This document shows positions 53,319 to 62,139 of a stretch of 64,000 nucleotides of DNA, piece by piece (the stretch's first letter is position 1; every line of letters begins with the position of its first letter). The position numbers and the translations under genes were made by a program. Origin of the DNA: Nocardiopsis terrae (GTDB lineage Bacteria > Actinomycetota > Actinomycetes > Streptosporangiales > Streptosporangiaceae); contig NZ_BMXJ01000008.1 in the NCBI RefSeq assembly GCF_014651695.1, positions 186,001 to 250,000 on the forward strand, given 5' to 3'. The notes under the pieces are model-generated. The model worked only from the letters and a program-made list of their open reading frames with translations. It was not told the origin of the DNA and made no database searches.

Positions 53319-54401
53319 TCAGTGGTCGAGTCCGGTCAGCAGCCGGGCGATGCGGGCGTGCGCCATGAAGCTCGGGTTCACCTGGCGGGTGGAGTGGAAG
53401 TTGAGCACCACGTGGGCGTCCTGCTCCGGGTAGTGGTACAGGTGCGTGGCCCAGACACCGTTGTGTCCCACCGGCTCGGGGAGGCCGCGCATCAGCGGGG
53501 GGAGGAACTCGCCGAACCTCAGTGTCATGGCGCCGGCGCCGTAGCGGATGCCGCGGCGGAACCGGCGGCGGGGCCGGAGGAGGTGTTCCAGGCTCTCCCG
53601 GGAGACGAGCCGTCCCCCGTGCAGGGCCCGCTGGAAGCGCAGGAAGTCCTCGGCGGTACCGACGACGCCGCCGCAGGCCCAGTCGATGCTCACGGAACGG
53701 GCGCGGCTGAGCTCGTGGCCGTCGAGCCAGAACGGCGCGACGTCGAGTTCGGCGAGGTCCTCGGGGGCGTCGTCGGGGTCGTAGGGCGTTGAGGCGCCCG
53801 CCATGCCGCAGGGGTCGAGGACCCGTTCGCGCAGGAGGTCGGAGAACCGTCCGCCGGCGGCCTCCTCGGCGATCCTCCCGAGCAGGACGTAGCCGGTGTC
53901 CGCGTAGTGGAAGCGCTCTCCGGGACGTCCGGCGGCGGGGAGGCCCCGGACCTGGTCGAGCAGGTCCGCGGGGCGCCAGCGGCGGTCGCGGTCGGCGGCG
54001 ACCGCGCTGCTCGACGCGGCGGTCCGAACGCGGCCCGGGGGTTCGAAGTAGTCGGGGATCCCGCTGGTGTGCGTCAACAGGTGATCGACCGTCACGTCCG
54101 CGGCGACCTCCGCGCCGGGGGCTGCGGGCAGGCCGGTGAGGTCGCCCGGGGGCAGTAACGCGCCGAGGGGTGTCGTGAAGTCGAAACGGCCCTCCTCGGT
54201 GAGCTGGGCGATGAGCACGGCCGTCATGAGCTTGCCGACGCTGGCGGCGTGGAAGGGCGTGGACAGGTCGCCGAAGTCGAACCCGAACCCGGGTGCCCGG
54301 ACCAGTACCTGGGGTTCGGGCATGCCGTGGCGGCGGCGGGCGGTCCGTTCGAGCCAGGTCCGCAGGCGGTCCGCTGCGTGGCTGGTCGTGGTCGGGGGCA
54401 T
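53319..54401 (-). CDS. Beta-lactamase-fold serine hydrolase (class C/esterase type)
   Basis: 360 residues. The nucleophile motif is SVGK (54-57), the tyrosine motif is HYADTGY in place of the usual YxN, and the third box reads HNG near residue 315. Typical conserved blocks are DHLLTHTSGIPDYF and CGGVVGTAEDFLRF. No signal peptide is seen, so it is probably a cytosolic esterase or peptidase rather than a secreted beta-lactamase. ATG with GAGG 9 nt upstream. It is divergent from a PadR regulator over overlapping palindromes. Confidence 0.88.
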   Translation of the reverse strand: MPPTTTSHAADRLRTWLERTARRRHGMPEPQVLVRAPGFGFDFGDLSTPFHAASVGKLMTAVLIAQLTEEGRFDFTTPLGALLPPGDLTGLPAAPGAEVAADVTVDHLLTHTSGIPDYFEPPGRVRTAASSSAVAADRDRRWRPADLLDQVRGLPAAGRPGERFHYADTGYVLLGRIAEEAAGGRFSDLLRERVLDPCGMAGASTPYDPDDAPEDLAELDVAPFWLDGHELSRARSVSIDWACGGVVGTAEDFLRFQRALHGGRLVSRESLEHLLRPRRRFRRGIRYGAGAMTLRFGEFLPPLMRGLPEPVGHNGVWATHLYHYPEQDAHVVLNFHSTRQVNPSFMAHARIARLLTGLDH

Positions 54402-54454
54402 GGCAGGACACCTCATCTGGGGGAGTGGTCGGAGGGGGTCGTTCTGCTCTCTGT

Positions 54455-54475
54455 ATGTCTAATAGACATGTCTAT
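54455..54475. promoter_or_regulatory. Overlapping palindromic operator (PadR type)
   Basis: A perfect 15-bp palindrome, ATGTCTAATAGACAT (54455-54469), overlaps a perfect 14-bp one, ATAGACATGTCTAT (54462-54475). Together they give three alternating TGTCTA half-sites. It lies 27 bp upstream of padR and 54 bp upstream of the hydrolase. Confidence 0.65.
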
Positions 54476-54501
54476 GAGAGTCAACGGTTTAGACTCGGGA
54501 C

Positions 54502-55077
54502 ATGTCCCATGTGATCCTCGGTCTGCTCCTGATCTCCCCGATGAGCCTCTACGACCTCGTCAAGGCGTTCGAGGCGGGGGTCTCGCTCTTCTACAGCGCC
54601 AGTTCCGGCAGCATCAAACGCGCCCTGGACAACCTGCTCAGGCAGGGGCTCATCGAGGTCGCCAGCGTCGACCCCGGGGCGCGAGGGAGAAAGGTGTACC
54701 GCGTCACCGAAGCCGGCCACCAGGAGTTCCGCGCCTGGATGACGGGGGAACCGGCCGGGCAGGACCTGGAGACCGTGGCGCTGCCCCGGCTCTACTTCCT
54801 CGGGCTGTTGGAGCCGGACGAGCGCGCACCGGTGCTCCACCGCATCACCGCGCGCATCGAGGCGGACCTGGCCCGGCTCACCGGACTCAGCGAACACCTC
54901 GACGGCCGGGACATCCCCGAGGGGCTCCGCGACGTCGCCCGGCACCAGTTCGCGACACTCGACTACGGCATCGCCACGCACCGCTTCGCGCTCGACTGGT
55001 TCCGCCGACACGCCGAACGCCAGGAGGACGCCGGCCCGGGGGAGGCAGAACCCGCCCCGCGTCCGGAACCGGATTGA
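54502..55077 (+). CDS. PadR-family transcriptional regulator
   Basis: 191 residues. N-terminal PadR winged helix (SHVILGLLLISPMSLYDLVKAFEA, GSIKRALDNLLRQGLIEV, RKVYRVTEAGHQEF) and a helical dimerisation domain. ATG chosen at the start of homology. Divergent from the serine hydrolase; operator at 54455-54475. Its stop codon overlaps the -35 region of the next gene. Confidence 0.9.
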   Translation: MSHVILGLLLISPMSLYDLVKAFEAGVSLFYSASSGSIKRALDNLLRQGLIEVASVDPGARGRKVYRVTEAGHQEFRAWMTGEPAGQDLETVALPRLYFLGLLEPDERAPVLHRITARIEADLARLTGLSEHLDGRDIPEGLRDVARHQFATLDYGIATHRFALDWFRRHAERQEDAGPGEAEPAPRPEPD

Positions 55078-55104
55078 CTTCGAGCGCGCTCGAAGTCCTA
55101 ACGT
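55074..55104 (+). promoter_or_regulatory. MerR-type promoter with 19-bp spacer and perfect palindrome
   Basis: -35 TTGACT (55074-55079) and -10 TAACGT (55099-55104) are 19 bp apart. A perfect 22-bp palindrome (55076-55097; half-site GACTTCGAGCG) fills the spacer. This is the architecture MerR activators untwist. The ATG at 55112 lies 7 nt after the -10, so the mRNA should be leaderless. Confidence 0.8.
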
Positions 55105-55111
55105 TCCCGGC

Positions 55112-55411
55112 ATGAAGCAGACCACCGCCTCGCCCTACGAGGTCACCGCCCGTATCCGCTGCACCGACCCCGACCGCGTCGAACCGGCGCGCACCGCCCT
55201 GGGCGCCCTGGCGGAACAGACCCGTTCCGAGCCCGGCTGCCTGGCGTTCTCGGTACACGAGGAGACCGAAGCGCCCGGTTCGTTCGTGCTGTGGGAGGTC
55301 TTCGCCGACGAGGAGGCGTTCCGGCGGCACTTCGAGTACCAGCACACGCGCTCGTACCTGGAGCGCGAGTTCACCGAGGTGGTCGAGCACCGGGTCATGC
55401 GGCCCGTATGA
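55112..55411 (+). CDS. Antibiotic biosynthesis monooxygenase (ABM)-family protein
   Basis: 99 residues with the ABM ferredoxin-like fold: YEVTARIRCTDPDRVEPARTAL, EPGCLAFSVHEETEAPGSFVLWEVFADEEAFRRHF. Such small dimers act on quinols or aromatic substrates without a cofactor. The ATG is 7 nt past a -10 element, so translation is probably leaderless. The MerR-type promoter upstream and the MerR gene downstream form a typical regulator-target pair. Confidence 0.88.
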   Translation: MKQTTASPYEVTARIRCTDPDRVEPARTALGALAEQTRSEPGCLAFSVHEETEAPGSFVLWEVFADEEAFRRHFEYQHTRSYLEREFTEVVEHRVMRPV

Positions 55412-55433
55412 GACGGCCGGTGTGATGCAGCCC

Positions 55434-55469
55434 GGGTGAGGGGGCCGGGCTCACCCGGCCCCCTCACCC
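55434..55469. terminator. Perfect hairpin between ABM and MerR genes
   Basis: 16-bp perfect stem (GGGTGAGGGGGCCGGG with its complement) and 4-nt loop. The MerR stop codon lies within it. Bidirectional terminator of convergent genes. Confidence 0.7.
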
Positions 55470-55867
55470 GCCTCGCTCCCCTCGTGGTCGTCGATGAGCG
55501 TCTCGTAGGCCGCGACCTTGGCCTCCAGGGCCCTCTCGTGGCCCAACAGGAGCGAGATCCGCTCGCGGAGGTCTTCGTGGTGTTCGGCCAGCATCTTCAT
55601 CCGGGCGCGCAGGGTGCCCGCGCCCTGTTCGCGGAGTTCGGCGTAGCGGCGCATCCGGGCGATCGGCATCCCGGTCTCCCGGAGCCGGAGCAGGAACCGC
55701 AACCACTCGATGTCCTCGGCCCGGTAGCGGCGGTGGTTCCCGGCCGAACGCCCGACCGGCCGGAGCAGGCCGACCCTCTCGTAGTAGCGGAGCGTGTGGC
55801 CGGAGACCCCGGTCCGCTCGGCCATCTGCGCGACGGTGAGACCTTCGGTGCCGTGTTCGTCAGTCAC
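55451..55867 (-). CDS. MerR-family regulator
   Basis: About 138 residues from a GTG at 55867. MerR HTH at the N-terminus (LTVAQMAERTGVSGHTLRYYERVGLL, then RRYRAEDIEWLRFLLRL) and a coiled-coil dimerisation helix (RMKMLAEHHEDLRERISLLL). No conserved Cys cluster for metal or Fe-S, so an organic ligand is likely. TAGGTT lies 7 nt before the GTG, a leaderless -10 as at the GntR gene. It lies opposite the ABM gene, whose promoter is MerR-type. Confidence 0.87.
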   Translation of the reverse strand: MTDEHGTEGLTVAQMAERTGVSGHTLRYYERVGLLRPVGRSAGNHRRYRAEDIEWLRFLLRLRETGMPIARMRRYAELREQGAGTLRARMKMLAEHHEDLRERISLLLGHERALEAKVAAYETLIDDHEGSEAGEGAG

Positions 55868-56007
55868 GACCCGCAACCTACAACGGGGCCCGGATCGGCG
55901 TACGGCCGCTCCGCTGCGAACAGAGCGCTCGGCCGTCATGCGACGGACCAAGGGTCCCAAGGGGAACGCGGACCCCTTCCACGGTCGGGACCGCCAGGGG
56001 GACGGTA

Positions 56008-56048
56008 GAGGCGCCCGCCGCCGACCACACGTCGGCGGCGGGCGCCTC
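56008..56048 (-). terminator. Terminator hairpin after the choice-of-anchor gene
   Basis: 17-bp perfect stem (GAGGCGCCCGCCGCCGA with complement) and a 7-nt loop. It lies 60 nt beyond the stop of the minus-strand LPxTG gene. Confidence 0.6.
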
Positions 56049-56108
56049 CAGCACGGCCGGGACCGCTCCCACCCTCCGGATCCGGCCGAGGGGGGAGCGG
56101 TGGCCGGC

Positions 56109-57464
56109 TCAGGCCCTCCTGCGTCGGCCCACGACGAAGGCGGCGATCCCGCCCGCGATCGCGGCCACGGCCGCGGTCACCAGCAGAGCCAGGTTCGCGC
56201 CGGTCACCGGCAGCGTGTCCGCACCGGCCCGCTCATCGGCCGGTGCTTCGGTACCGGGTTCCTCGGAGTCCGGAACCTCCTGCCCGGGGTCCTCCTCCGT
56301 GCCGGGCTCCTCGGTCGGCTCCCCGGGTTCCTCGGCGGGCGGTGTGGGCTCGGGGCTCTCCGGCGTCTCCGGGTCCCCGCCGCCCGAGCAGAGCGGCAGT
56401 TCACCCTCGAAGGCACCGTTGTGCAGCTCACCGTTGCCGGTGACGCCCTCGGCGAGGGAACCGTGCTCGAAGGAGGCGGCGACCACCGCGCCCTCGATGT
56501 TGGACGGGGACAGCCACCGCACGCGTGCGTCCGGGGCGAAGACCGTGCCCTCCAGGGTGCGGCTGTCGGGGGTGAAGGTGACCCCGGTGGCGTCGCCGAA
56601 GTTGAACAGGACGTACCGCGACTCCGCCAGACCGACACCGGCCATGTTGGGTGTGTGCCACTCGAACTCACCGTCGACGTCTGAGGTGTCGACGTTGACC
56701 AGCAACGGGGTGTCGGCCGAGGGCTTGTCCTCGAAGGTGATGACCTCCAGGTCCGCCAGGTCCGCGGCGTCCACGTTCCAGACGTTGGGCCCGGAGGCCA
56801 GGGGGAGGGTCACGTTGGCCCCGGAGCCGAAGGGAGGGGTCGCCTCCTCTCCGTCGCCGGTCCGCACCGGGGTCAGGTTGCCCTGGCAGGCCGCCATGCC
56901 GGCGGCGCGCTGTCGGTACTCGGGGAACAGGGCGGCCACGTCGAACGCCTCCGCGGTGACCGACTCCTCGGGCTGCCCGGTCGTGAGGGAGACACGCGGC
57001 GTCGACTCGCGCCCGCCGGGGGCCGAGACGACGGTGGAGACCTGTGCCCCGTTGGCGTCGGTGGTGCTGATCTCGGCCCCGGAGGGGTCGCCGACCTTGA
57101 CATGGCCGTCCTGCAGGACCTTGAGGTGGCCTTCGCTGCCGTCGAGGTCCACCCCGCCGTTGACGACGAGCGCGGAGGGCTGTTCGTCACCGTCGCCCAC
57201 GTAGGTGCCCGGGGTGTGGGCGGCGACGTTGTAGGAACCGAAGGCGAGGTCGCCACCGACGGCGACGGGGCCCTCGGATTCGTTGCCGGCCAACTCGGCC
57301 CGGCCCTCGACGAGTACGAGGAAGCCGTTGCCGCCCGCCAGGGGGCTGACGGTGGTGTCTGCGGCGGCGGTGCCCGGAGCGGCCAGGGCGAAGGCGAGCA
57401 GGGCGGCCCCGCTCAGGTGGGTGCCCCTCCGGACAGCGGAGGAGTGGGATGGGGATTCCGGCAT
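56109..57464 (-). CDS. LPxTG-anchored 'choice-of-anchor A' surface protein
   Basis: 451 residues from the ATG at 57464 (AGGGAA upstream). A signal peptide (HLSGAALLAFALAAPGTAAA) precedes a beta-rich domain of the choice-of-anchor A family (NGFLVLVEGRAELAGNESEGPVAVGGDLAFGSYNV, ESRYVLFNFGDATGVTF, EGTVFAPDARVRWLSPSNIEGAVVA). A Glu/Pro-rich wall-spanning stretch follows, then LPVTG, a membrane helix and a basic tail, the sortase sorting signal. A sortase gene is not in this window. It is probably a surface structural or adhesive protein. Confidence 0.92.
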   Translation of the reverse strand: MPESPSHSSAVRRGTHLSGAALLAFALAAPGTAAADTTVSPLAGGNGFLVLVEGRAELAGNESEGPVAVGGDLAFGSYNVAAHTPGTYVGDGDEQPSALVVNGGVDLDGSEGHLKVLQDGHVKVGDPSGAEISTTDANGAQVSTVVSAPGGRESTPRVSLTTGQPEESVTAEAFDVAALFPEYRQRAAGMAACQGNLTPVRTGDGEEATPPFGSGANVTLPLASGPNVWNVDAADLADLEVITFEDKPSADTPLLVNVDTSDVDGEFEWHTPNMAGVGLAESRYVLFNFGDATGVTFTPDSRTLEGTVFAPDARVRWLSPSNIEGAVVAASFEHGSLAEGVTGNGELHNGAFEGELPLCSGGGDPETPESPEPTPPAEEPGEPTEEPGTEEDPGQEVPDSEEPGTEAPADERAGADTLPVTGANLALLVTAAVAAIAGGIAAFVVGRRRRA

Positions 57465-58504
57465 CAGGGGTTCCCTAGTCAGCGTGGGAGATGTGGAGGA
57501 AGGACCCCGTCGCGGCCGCCGGGTTCGGCAGGCGCCTTCCGGCGGTGACGGGTCCGGAATCATCCAAGTCCACAAATCGGGCATATCAAAACCACTGGCG
57601 GCCCTCCGCGCCTCCAGGGCACGGAGGCCGGGCCTCGGTGAACTCTCCGGCGAACAGGCTGTTCACGGGGGCGGGCATCGTTGGCGGCCAGGCCCTTGCG
57701 GACAACACCTCTCCCTTGGCGCCCTCCGGTTCACATGGCAACTCTCACAACTTCTCGGCCGGTTCTCGGCCGGGCCGGTACGAGCTGCCTCCCTGCCGTG
57801 CCGCCGTGTCCTTCGGTGAGGGTTCGCCGCCCCCGGGCTCAGGACCCTCGCGCCCTCGGCGCGGGCGGTGTCCGGAAGGGGTGGGCCCGGGGGTGATGGG
57901 CGGGCCCGGTTTCCGTCGGGGCGGAAAAGGGTCCCACGGAAATTGGTGCTCGTGTGTACGCATTTTTCGGCGCGCTGAAACAAGACGAAGGGCTTCTGCT
58001 GTCACTGCTTCCTCGTGGGATCTCCGGAATCGGTGTCCGGGCGGATCGGAGATGTTTCTCCCGTCGCGCTTTCCGGCCTGGCCTCCTTCTGGGTCCGGGT
58101 GTCTTCGGGAAAGCGGACGGGCCACCGCCGTGCTCGGCAGCCGGGTCGTCCGTCCGCAGGGGAGGAACGGGCCGAAACAGCTTCGGCGTGGGTGCCGTTC
58201 TGGTGTGAGGGCGTAGCTGACGCGGGGGTTCGTCGGTCCTTCGAGGGTGCTGGTTTTTGGTCTGAAGTGAACTGGTATTCGGTGTTTGCCGAATGAAGAA
58301 CGCCGTGACTTCGGGTGGTTGCGACGTGGTGTTTGGCGTCCATGTTTCTGTTGTCATTAACCTTGGTTTTTGGTCTGCTTTTATGTCCCCGCTGTTTGTG
58401 GGGTGCTGTGGGTGTTTGGTAAATTCCTTGTGGTTGGAGTGGGGTGCACAGGCCCCATCCGAATTCTTTTCAGTCATATGTGGAATGTGTAGGCACTACC
58501 CGTA
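57465..58504. other. 1.0-kb divergent intergenic region
   Basis: No convincing gene. The right half (about 58200-58500) is clearly lower in G+C, with T-rich stretches. Frames on both strands are shadows. Promoters for the two divergent surface protein genes are expected here. Confidence 0.45.
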
Positions 58505-59611
58505 ATGCGTCGTTCCCTGGCCCGCGCGACGGCAGTTGGTGCGGCTTGCGCCCTGGCCCTTGTGCTGGGGGGACCCGCGCCCGGCACAGTCGGCGAGGAG
58601 GCCCCCGCCACCCCCGACGACACGGCTGCCTCCGGAGACCGGAGCGGCGCACAGGACAGGACCGCGCCGACCGACGAGGTCCCCGCGGAGCCGGCCGGAT
58701 CCGACGGCGCCTCCGCAGACGGGTCGCGCGTCCCAGGAAGCTCCGGCGGTGGCCGAACCGAGGTCGGGAACTCCCTGTGGACCTACGTGGACCGTGCCTT
58801 TCCCGACCGCCCCCACAGCGGCACCGGGACCGACACCGTGGGTACGGGGCGCCTCGCATGGGACCGCGTCTACACCCGCAGGGCCCTGTTCCGGTTCCCG
58901 GTGGCCCTCGACTCCGAGACCGTCGTGGACTCCGCCGTGCTCCGCGCGGAGGTGGCGTGGTCCTATGACTGCGGCAGCGACTCCTTCGTGCAGTTGCACC
59001 GAGTCGACCCCTTCCACACCGGAACCACCTGGAACGACCAGCCGACGGCTCGTGCTCTGCTCGACACCCGAAACGTCAGGGGCGGGCACACCGCCTGCCC
59101 CGCGACCGGCGGTGTGGAGTTCGACGTGACCGAGGCCTACCAGTGGGCCGTGGACAACGGAGAAGCCCACATCCACCTGCGGCTCGGTGAACGGGACGAG
59201 TCCGGGAGCGCGGCCTGGCGCCGCTTCGACGTCCGTGACAACCCTCCGGTGGTGGTCGTCGACCACGGCCCGCCGCGGACCCCGGTCCCGCCCCCTGACC
59301 CGGGCGAGTCACCGGAAGCCGTGTCCCCCGGCGGTCACGCCACCGTCCACGGAGAGGGCACCTCAGTCCCCGCGCCGCACCAGGCGGCGGAGGGCGGGGA
59401 CCACTCCGTCGACGCCGTCCCCAGGTCCGGGGGAGCGGACGGCGTCCGTGTCCGGGAGCCGGACTCCGGCGCTCGGCTCCCGGCCGGTGGTGAGCCGGAC
59501 CGTGCCCTGTGCGGGGAGCGCATCGGCCGTCCGCCCCCTCCGGACGACCGCCGGCGACAGGCCGGGGACACGGTCCCCAGGGCCCGCGGACCTCCGGTCA
59601 CCACGCCGTAG
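58505..59611 (+). CDS. Secreted DNRLRE-domain-type protein
   Basis: 368 residues. Sec signal peptide (MRRSLARATAVGAACALALVLGG), an acidic Thr/Pro/Ala linker, then the DNRLRE/TGF-beta-propeptide-like beta domain: LWTYVDRAFPD, TGRLAWDRVYTRRALFRFPV, VVDSAVLRAEV, TGTTWNDQPTA, GGVEFDVTEAYQWAVDN and NPPVVVVDH. These domains are common in secreted RHS/YD-repeat and wall-associated proteins. The last ~110 residues are Pro/Arg/Gly-rich and unlike the usual continuation, so the protein may be truncated or frameshifted after residue 258. Confidence 0.8.
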   Translation: MRRSLARATAVGAACALALVLGGPAPGTVGEEAPATPDDTAASGDRSGAQDRTAPTDEVPAEPAGSDGASADGSRVPGSSGGGRTEVGNSLWTYVDRAFPDRPHSGTGTDTVGTGRLAWDRVYTRRALFRFPVALDSETVVDSAVLRAEVAWSYDCGSDSFVQLHRVDPFHTGTTWNDQPTARALLDTRNVRGGHTACPATGGVEFDVTEAYQWAVDNGEAHIHLRLGERDESGSAAWRRFDVRDNPPVVVVDHGPPRTPVPPPDPGESPEAVSPGGHATVHGEGTSVPAPHQAAEGGDHSVDAVPRSGGADGVRVREPDSGARLPAGGEPDRALCGERIGRPPPPDDRRRQAGDTVPRARGPPVTTP

Positions 59612-60159
59612 GGAAGACACCCCCTCCGGTTCACCGACCTCAGGAAACCGGCTGACAGGCGACACCCCCTCTCCCGGTGCGGATCCGGTCGGGCGCGGAC
59701 CGCATCGGTGGCAACCCGAGGAAGTCGGGCGGGCCGTTCCCCGGGCCCCACGGTGGGCGGGGCCCGGGACGGTCGAGGAGTCGTGCCACAGCCGCACCGG
59801 CCACAGGGCGCAGTGGCCGTCCGCGGTGACGGGACGATTCCGCGCAGCCGACAGGGATGTCCGTCTCACCGGACGCACCCACGCCTGGAGCCGGGTAGGG
59901 CTTCTGGCCGGGGAGCCGCGGTGGTCCGGAACCACCTGTGTGCGTGGGCACCACACAGGAGGATTCCGGGCCGCCACCGGCGTCCGTACGGGGTTCGGCG
60001 GCCCCGGGTGGACACCCGCGGTACCCGTCCCCTCGTGCCGTGGCGCACGCGAACCGCCCCCGCGGTGCACCCTCGCGGGGCACCCCAGGGGCTGCCGTTC
60101 GCAGACGGGAACCATGAGGAAGATTCCACTCGGGAATACCGAGCCTTCCGGTCTGGGCT
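59612..60159. other. Convergent intergenic region, no gene seen
   Basis: About 550 bp between the ends of the DNRLRE-type gene and the membrane protein gene. Long frames on both strands have Arg/Pro/Gly-rich shadow translations and no ribosome sites. It could be degraded 3' sequence of the DNRLRE gene. Confidence 0.4.
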
Positions 60160-62139
60160 TCAGGCGGCCGCAGGCGGATCGGACGGGTCGGCGGAAGGTG
60201 GTTCCACGGCACGCCCGAACCACGGTTTGCCCTCGGCCGCGATGCCTTCGAGGACTCGGAGCGTGTGGGAGAACCCGGCGGTTTCGAGGTTGATATCGGG
60301 AGCTTCGGACTGCGACTCCTCGTCCACCACCGCGTCGAGGTTGGGGGCCTCGGACACCACGATGCTCTCCGACGGCCCGTTGTTCAGGGTGATGTTCAGG
60401 GTGTAGCGGCGTGTGCTCGCTATCTCCACCTGCACCGAGGAGACCGCGTCGAACCTGTAGTTCTTCCGTGACGTGGTCCGCCACCGGGACCGCGAGAAAT
60501 CGAGGACGGCTGTGGCCTCCCGGACGCCTTCCTCGGTGACCAGGAAGACCCTGATCTCGTACCTCGAATAGCGCCAGGGGCCCTTGCTCACGTGCGCTGA
60601 CCTGCAGGGCCGTTTCGGAGTCGGCAGAAAGGCGTGGGCGACGATCTCGTGCCAGACCAGACGGTGGCTCATCAGGGTTTCTTCGAGGATCAGGGTCTTG
60701 TCCGCGCTCAGCCAGGCCTCCATCTCGTCCTCATGGGGACGCAGGCGGCCGAGCTTGTTCCTCCACCTCTCGTACTCCGCCTTGCGGGCGGCGTCGACGG
60801 CTTTGCGCTCCTGGGACTCCTCACCGAAACGTCGGCGTTCACTGTGGATCCTCAGCCACAAGGGGACAGCGAACCTGGCGGCGATCACGGTGAACAGCAG
60901 GCAGCCCGCGGTGGAGACCGGTGCCTGCTGGAGCGCGATGCCCACTACCGCCGTCGTCGCCGCGGCCGTGAACAGGCACAGGACCGCGCACCGGAGCTTG
61001 AGCGCCGAATCCACACGGTGGATCTCCTCCGGCTCCACTGGCTGTCCTGTGCGCAGGCGCTTCCGCACGTCCCGCACCAGGAACCGGATCAGCCATTTCA
61101 CCTGATCGGCCTCGACTCCGGTCTCCCGGTAGATCCGGACCACCTCGTCACGCAGGCAGCGGCGCACGCCCTTCGTCCGCTCCGACCAGGCGTTCCTGGT
61201 GAGCGGGTCGGGGGCGTACTTGGCGAAGTAGTGGTCGAACTCGCGTTCCACCTGTTCAGCGAAACCGCCCTTGGGAGGAGGCGAGGGGGAGCGTCCGTAA
61301 CCGTATGCGTGCGCCAGGGCGAGCCTGCGTCGGTGCCGGTGGTGCCAGGAGGCGACGTGCCATCCCGCGACCGGACCGAAGACGAGCATGGTGAGGCAGG
61401 CGAGCAGCGCTGTCAGACTTCCCTGCGACAGGGCGGAACCGGTCATGATCGCGACGGGGAACAGGGACGCCGCCGCGAGGAGTAGCCCGCCGAAGAAGTC
61501 CCGGCCACTGATCGAGTACGGCTTGGGATGCTCTGTCCGGGGCCCCGCGGGTTCGGCTTCGAAATAGGCCCAGACACGGTTCACCCGGTCGTTGGAGAAC
61601 CGCGCTTCCTTGGCGTTCTCCCTGACCCGGTGCCACACGGACTGTTTCATGCCGCCGGTGAGAACCAGGTCGAGGTGGCGCAGGATCAGGTCGCGCTGTG
61701 TGGCGGGCAGAGCTTCCAGCTCGGCCACCGCGGCGCCGGTGTCGCCGTTGGAGCCGTCCACGCAGGACAGCAGTGTGAAGACGACCCCGAGGCCTCGCCT
61801 CCATCCGTCGCGGGAGACCGATACTCCGCGAACTGACAGGTTCGCCAGAACCGCCTTGTCCTCCTTCGTGAGGTCCCGGTAGGAGCGTTTGCTGAGGAGG
61901 GCCAGTGCCTGGTGAAAGAGGACCTCCGGACCCTCGAAACCGCGTGCGCGGGCCCGTTCCAGATGCTCCCTCGCCTTGCTCGGGACCCCGTCGGCGAGGT
62001 AGTGGCATCCGACCTCGTATTCGCGCTCGGGCGGTTCGTCGGGGCCCACGACATAGATCTGGGAGTTGTGCATCTGTCCGACCTGGGCTCCGACCGTGGA
62101 ACCGGGTTCGGCGGTGTTGAAGGTGTCGGATCCGTTCAT
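60160..62139 (-). CDS. Four-TM helical-repeat protein with N-terminal amyloid-like motif
   Basis: 659 residues. The N-terminus carries FNTAEPGSTVGAQVGQMH (7-24) and then IYVV, a motif like that of the preceding protein and like bacterial RHIM/amyloid signalling motifs. Residues 35-200 are helical and TPR-like (YEVGCHYLADGVPSKAREHLERA). Two pairs of membrane helices follow: about 212-265 (FFGGLLLAAASLFPVAIM) and about 385-435 (CAVLCLFTAAATTAVVGIAL). The C-terminal ~200 residues are soluble, with WHEIVAHAFLPTP, and end in a Pro-rich tail. Its ATG overlaps the previous stop (ATGA). The function is unknown to me; the architecture suggests a membrane effector or receptor recruited through the motif. 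Confidence 0.8.
   Translation of the reverse strand: MNGSDTFNTAEPGSTVGAQVGQMHNSQIYVVGPDEPPEREYEVGCHYLADGVPSKAREHLERARARGFEGPEVLFHQALALLSKRSYRDLTKEDKAVLANLSVRGVSVSRDGWRRGLGVVFTLLSCVDGSNGDTGAAVAELEALPATQRDLILRHLDLVLTGGMKQSVWHRVRENAKEARFSNDRVNRVWAYFEAEPAGPRTEHPKPYSISGRDFFGGLLLAAASLFPVAIMTGSALSQGSLTALLACLTMLVFGPVAGWHVASWHHRHRRRLALAHAYGYGRSPSPPPKGGFAEQVEREFDHYFAKYAPDPLTRNAWSERTKGVRRCLRDEVVRIYRETGVEADQVKWLIRFLVRDVRKRLRTGQPVEPEEIHRVDSALKLRCAVLCLFTAAATTAVVGIALQQAPVSTAGCLLFTVIAARFAVPLWLRIHSERRRFGEESQERKAVDAARKAEYERWRNKLGRLRPHEDEMEAWLSADKTLILEETLMSHRLVWHEIVAHAFLPTPKRPCRSAHVSKGPWRYSRYEIRVFLVTEEGVREATAVLDFSRSRWRTTSRKNYRFDAVSSVQVEIASTRRYTLNITLNNGPSESIVVSEAPNLDAVVDEESQSEAPDINLETAGFSHTLRVLEGIAAEGKPWFGRAVEPPSADPSDPPAAA

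Noticed and set aside
58293..58505. 70-codon plus-strand frame with several Cys just before the DNRLRE gene
   Set aside because: No ribosome site, no recognisable motif, and it runs into the next gene's start; more likely part of the low-GC leader.
59187..60293. Plus-strand frame of 368 codons over the DNRLRE gene end
   Set aside because: Ser/Arg/Pro-rich with no DNRLRE or Ig motif; a shadow frame extending into non-coding DNA and the antisense of the membrane protein.
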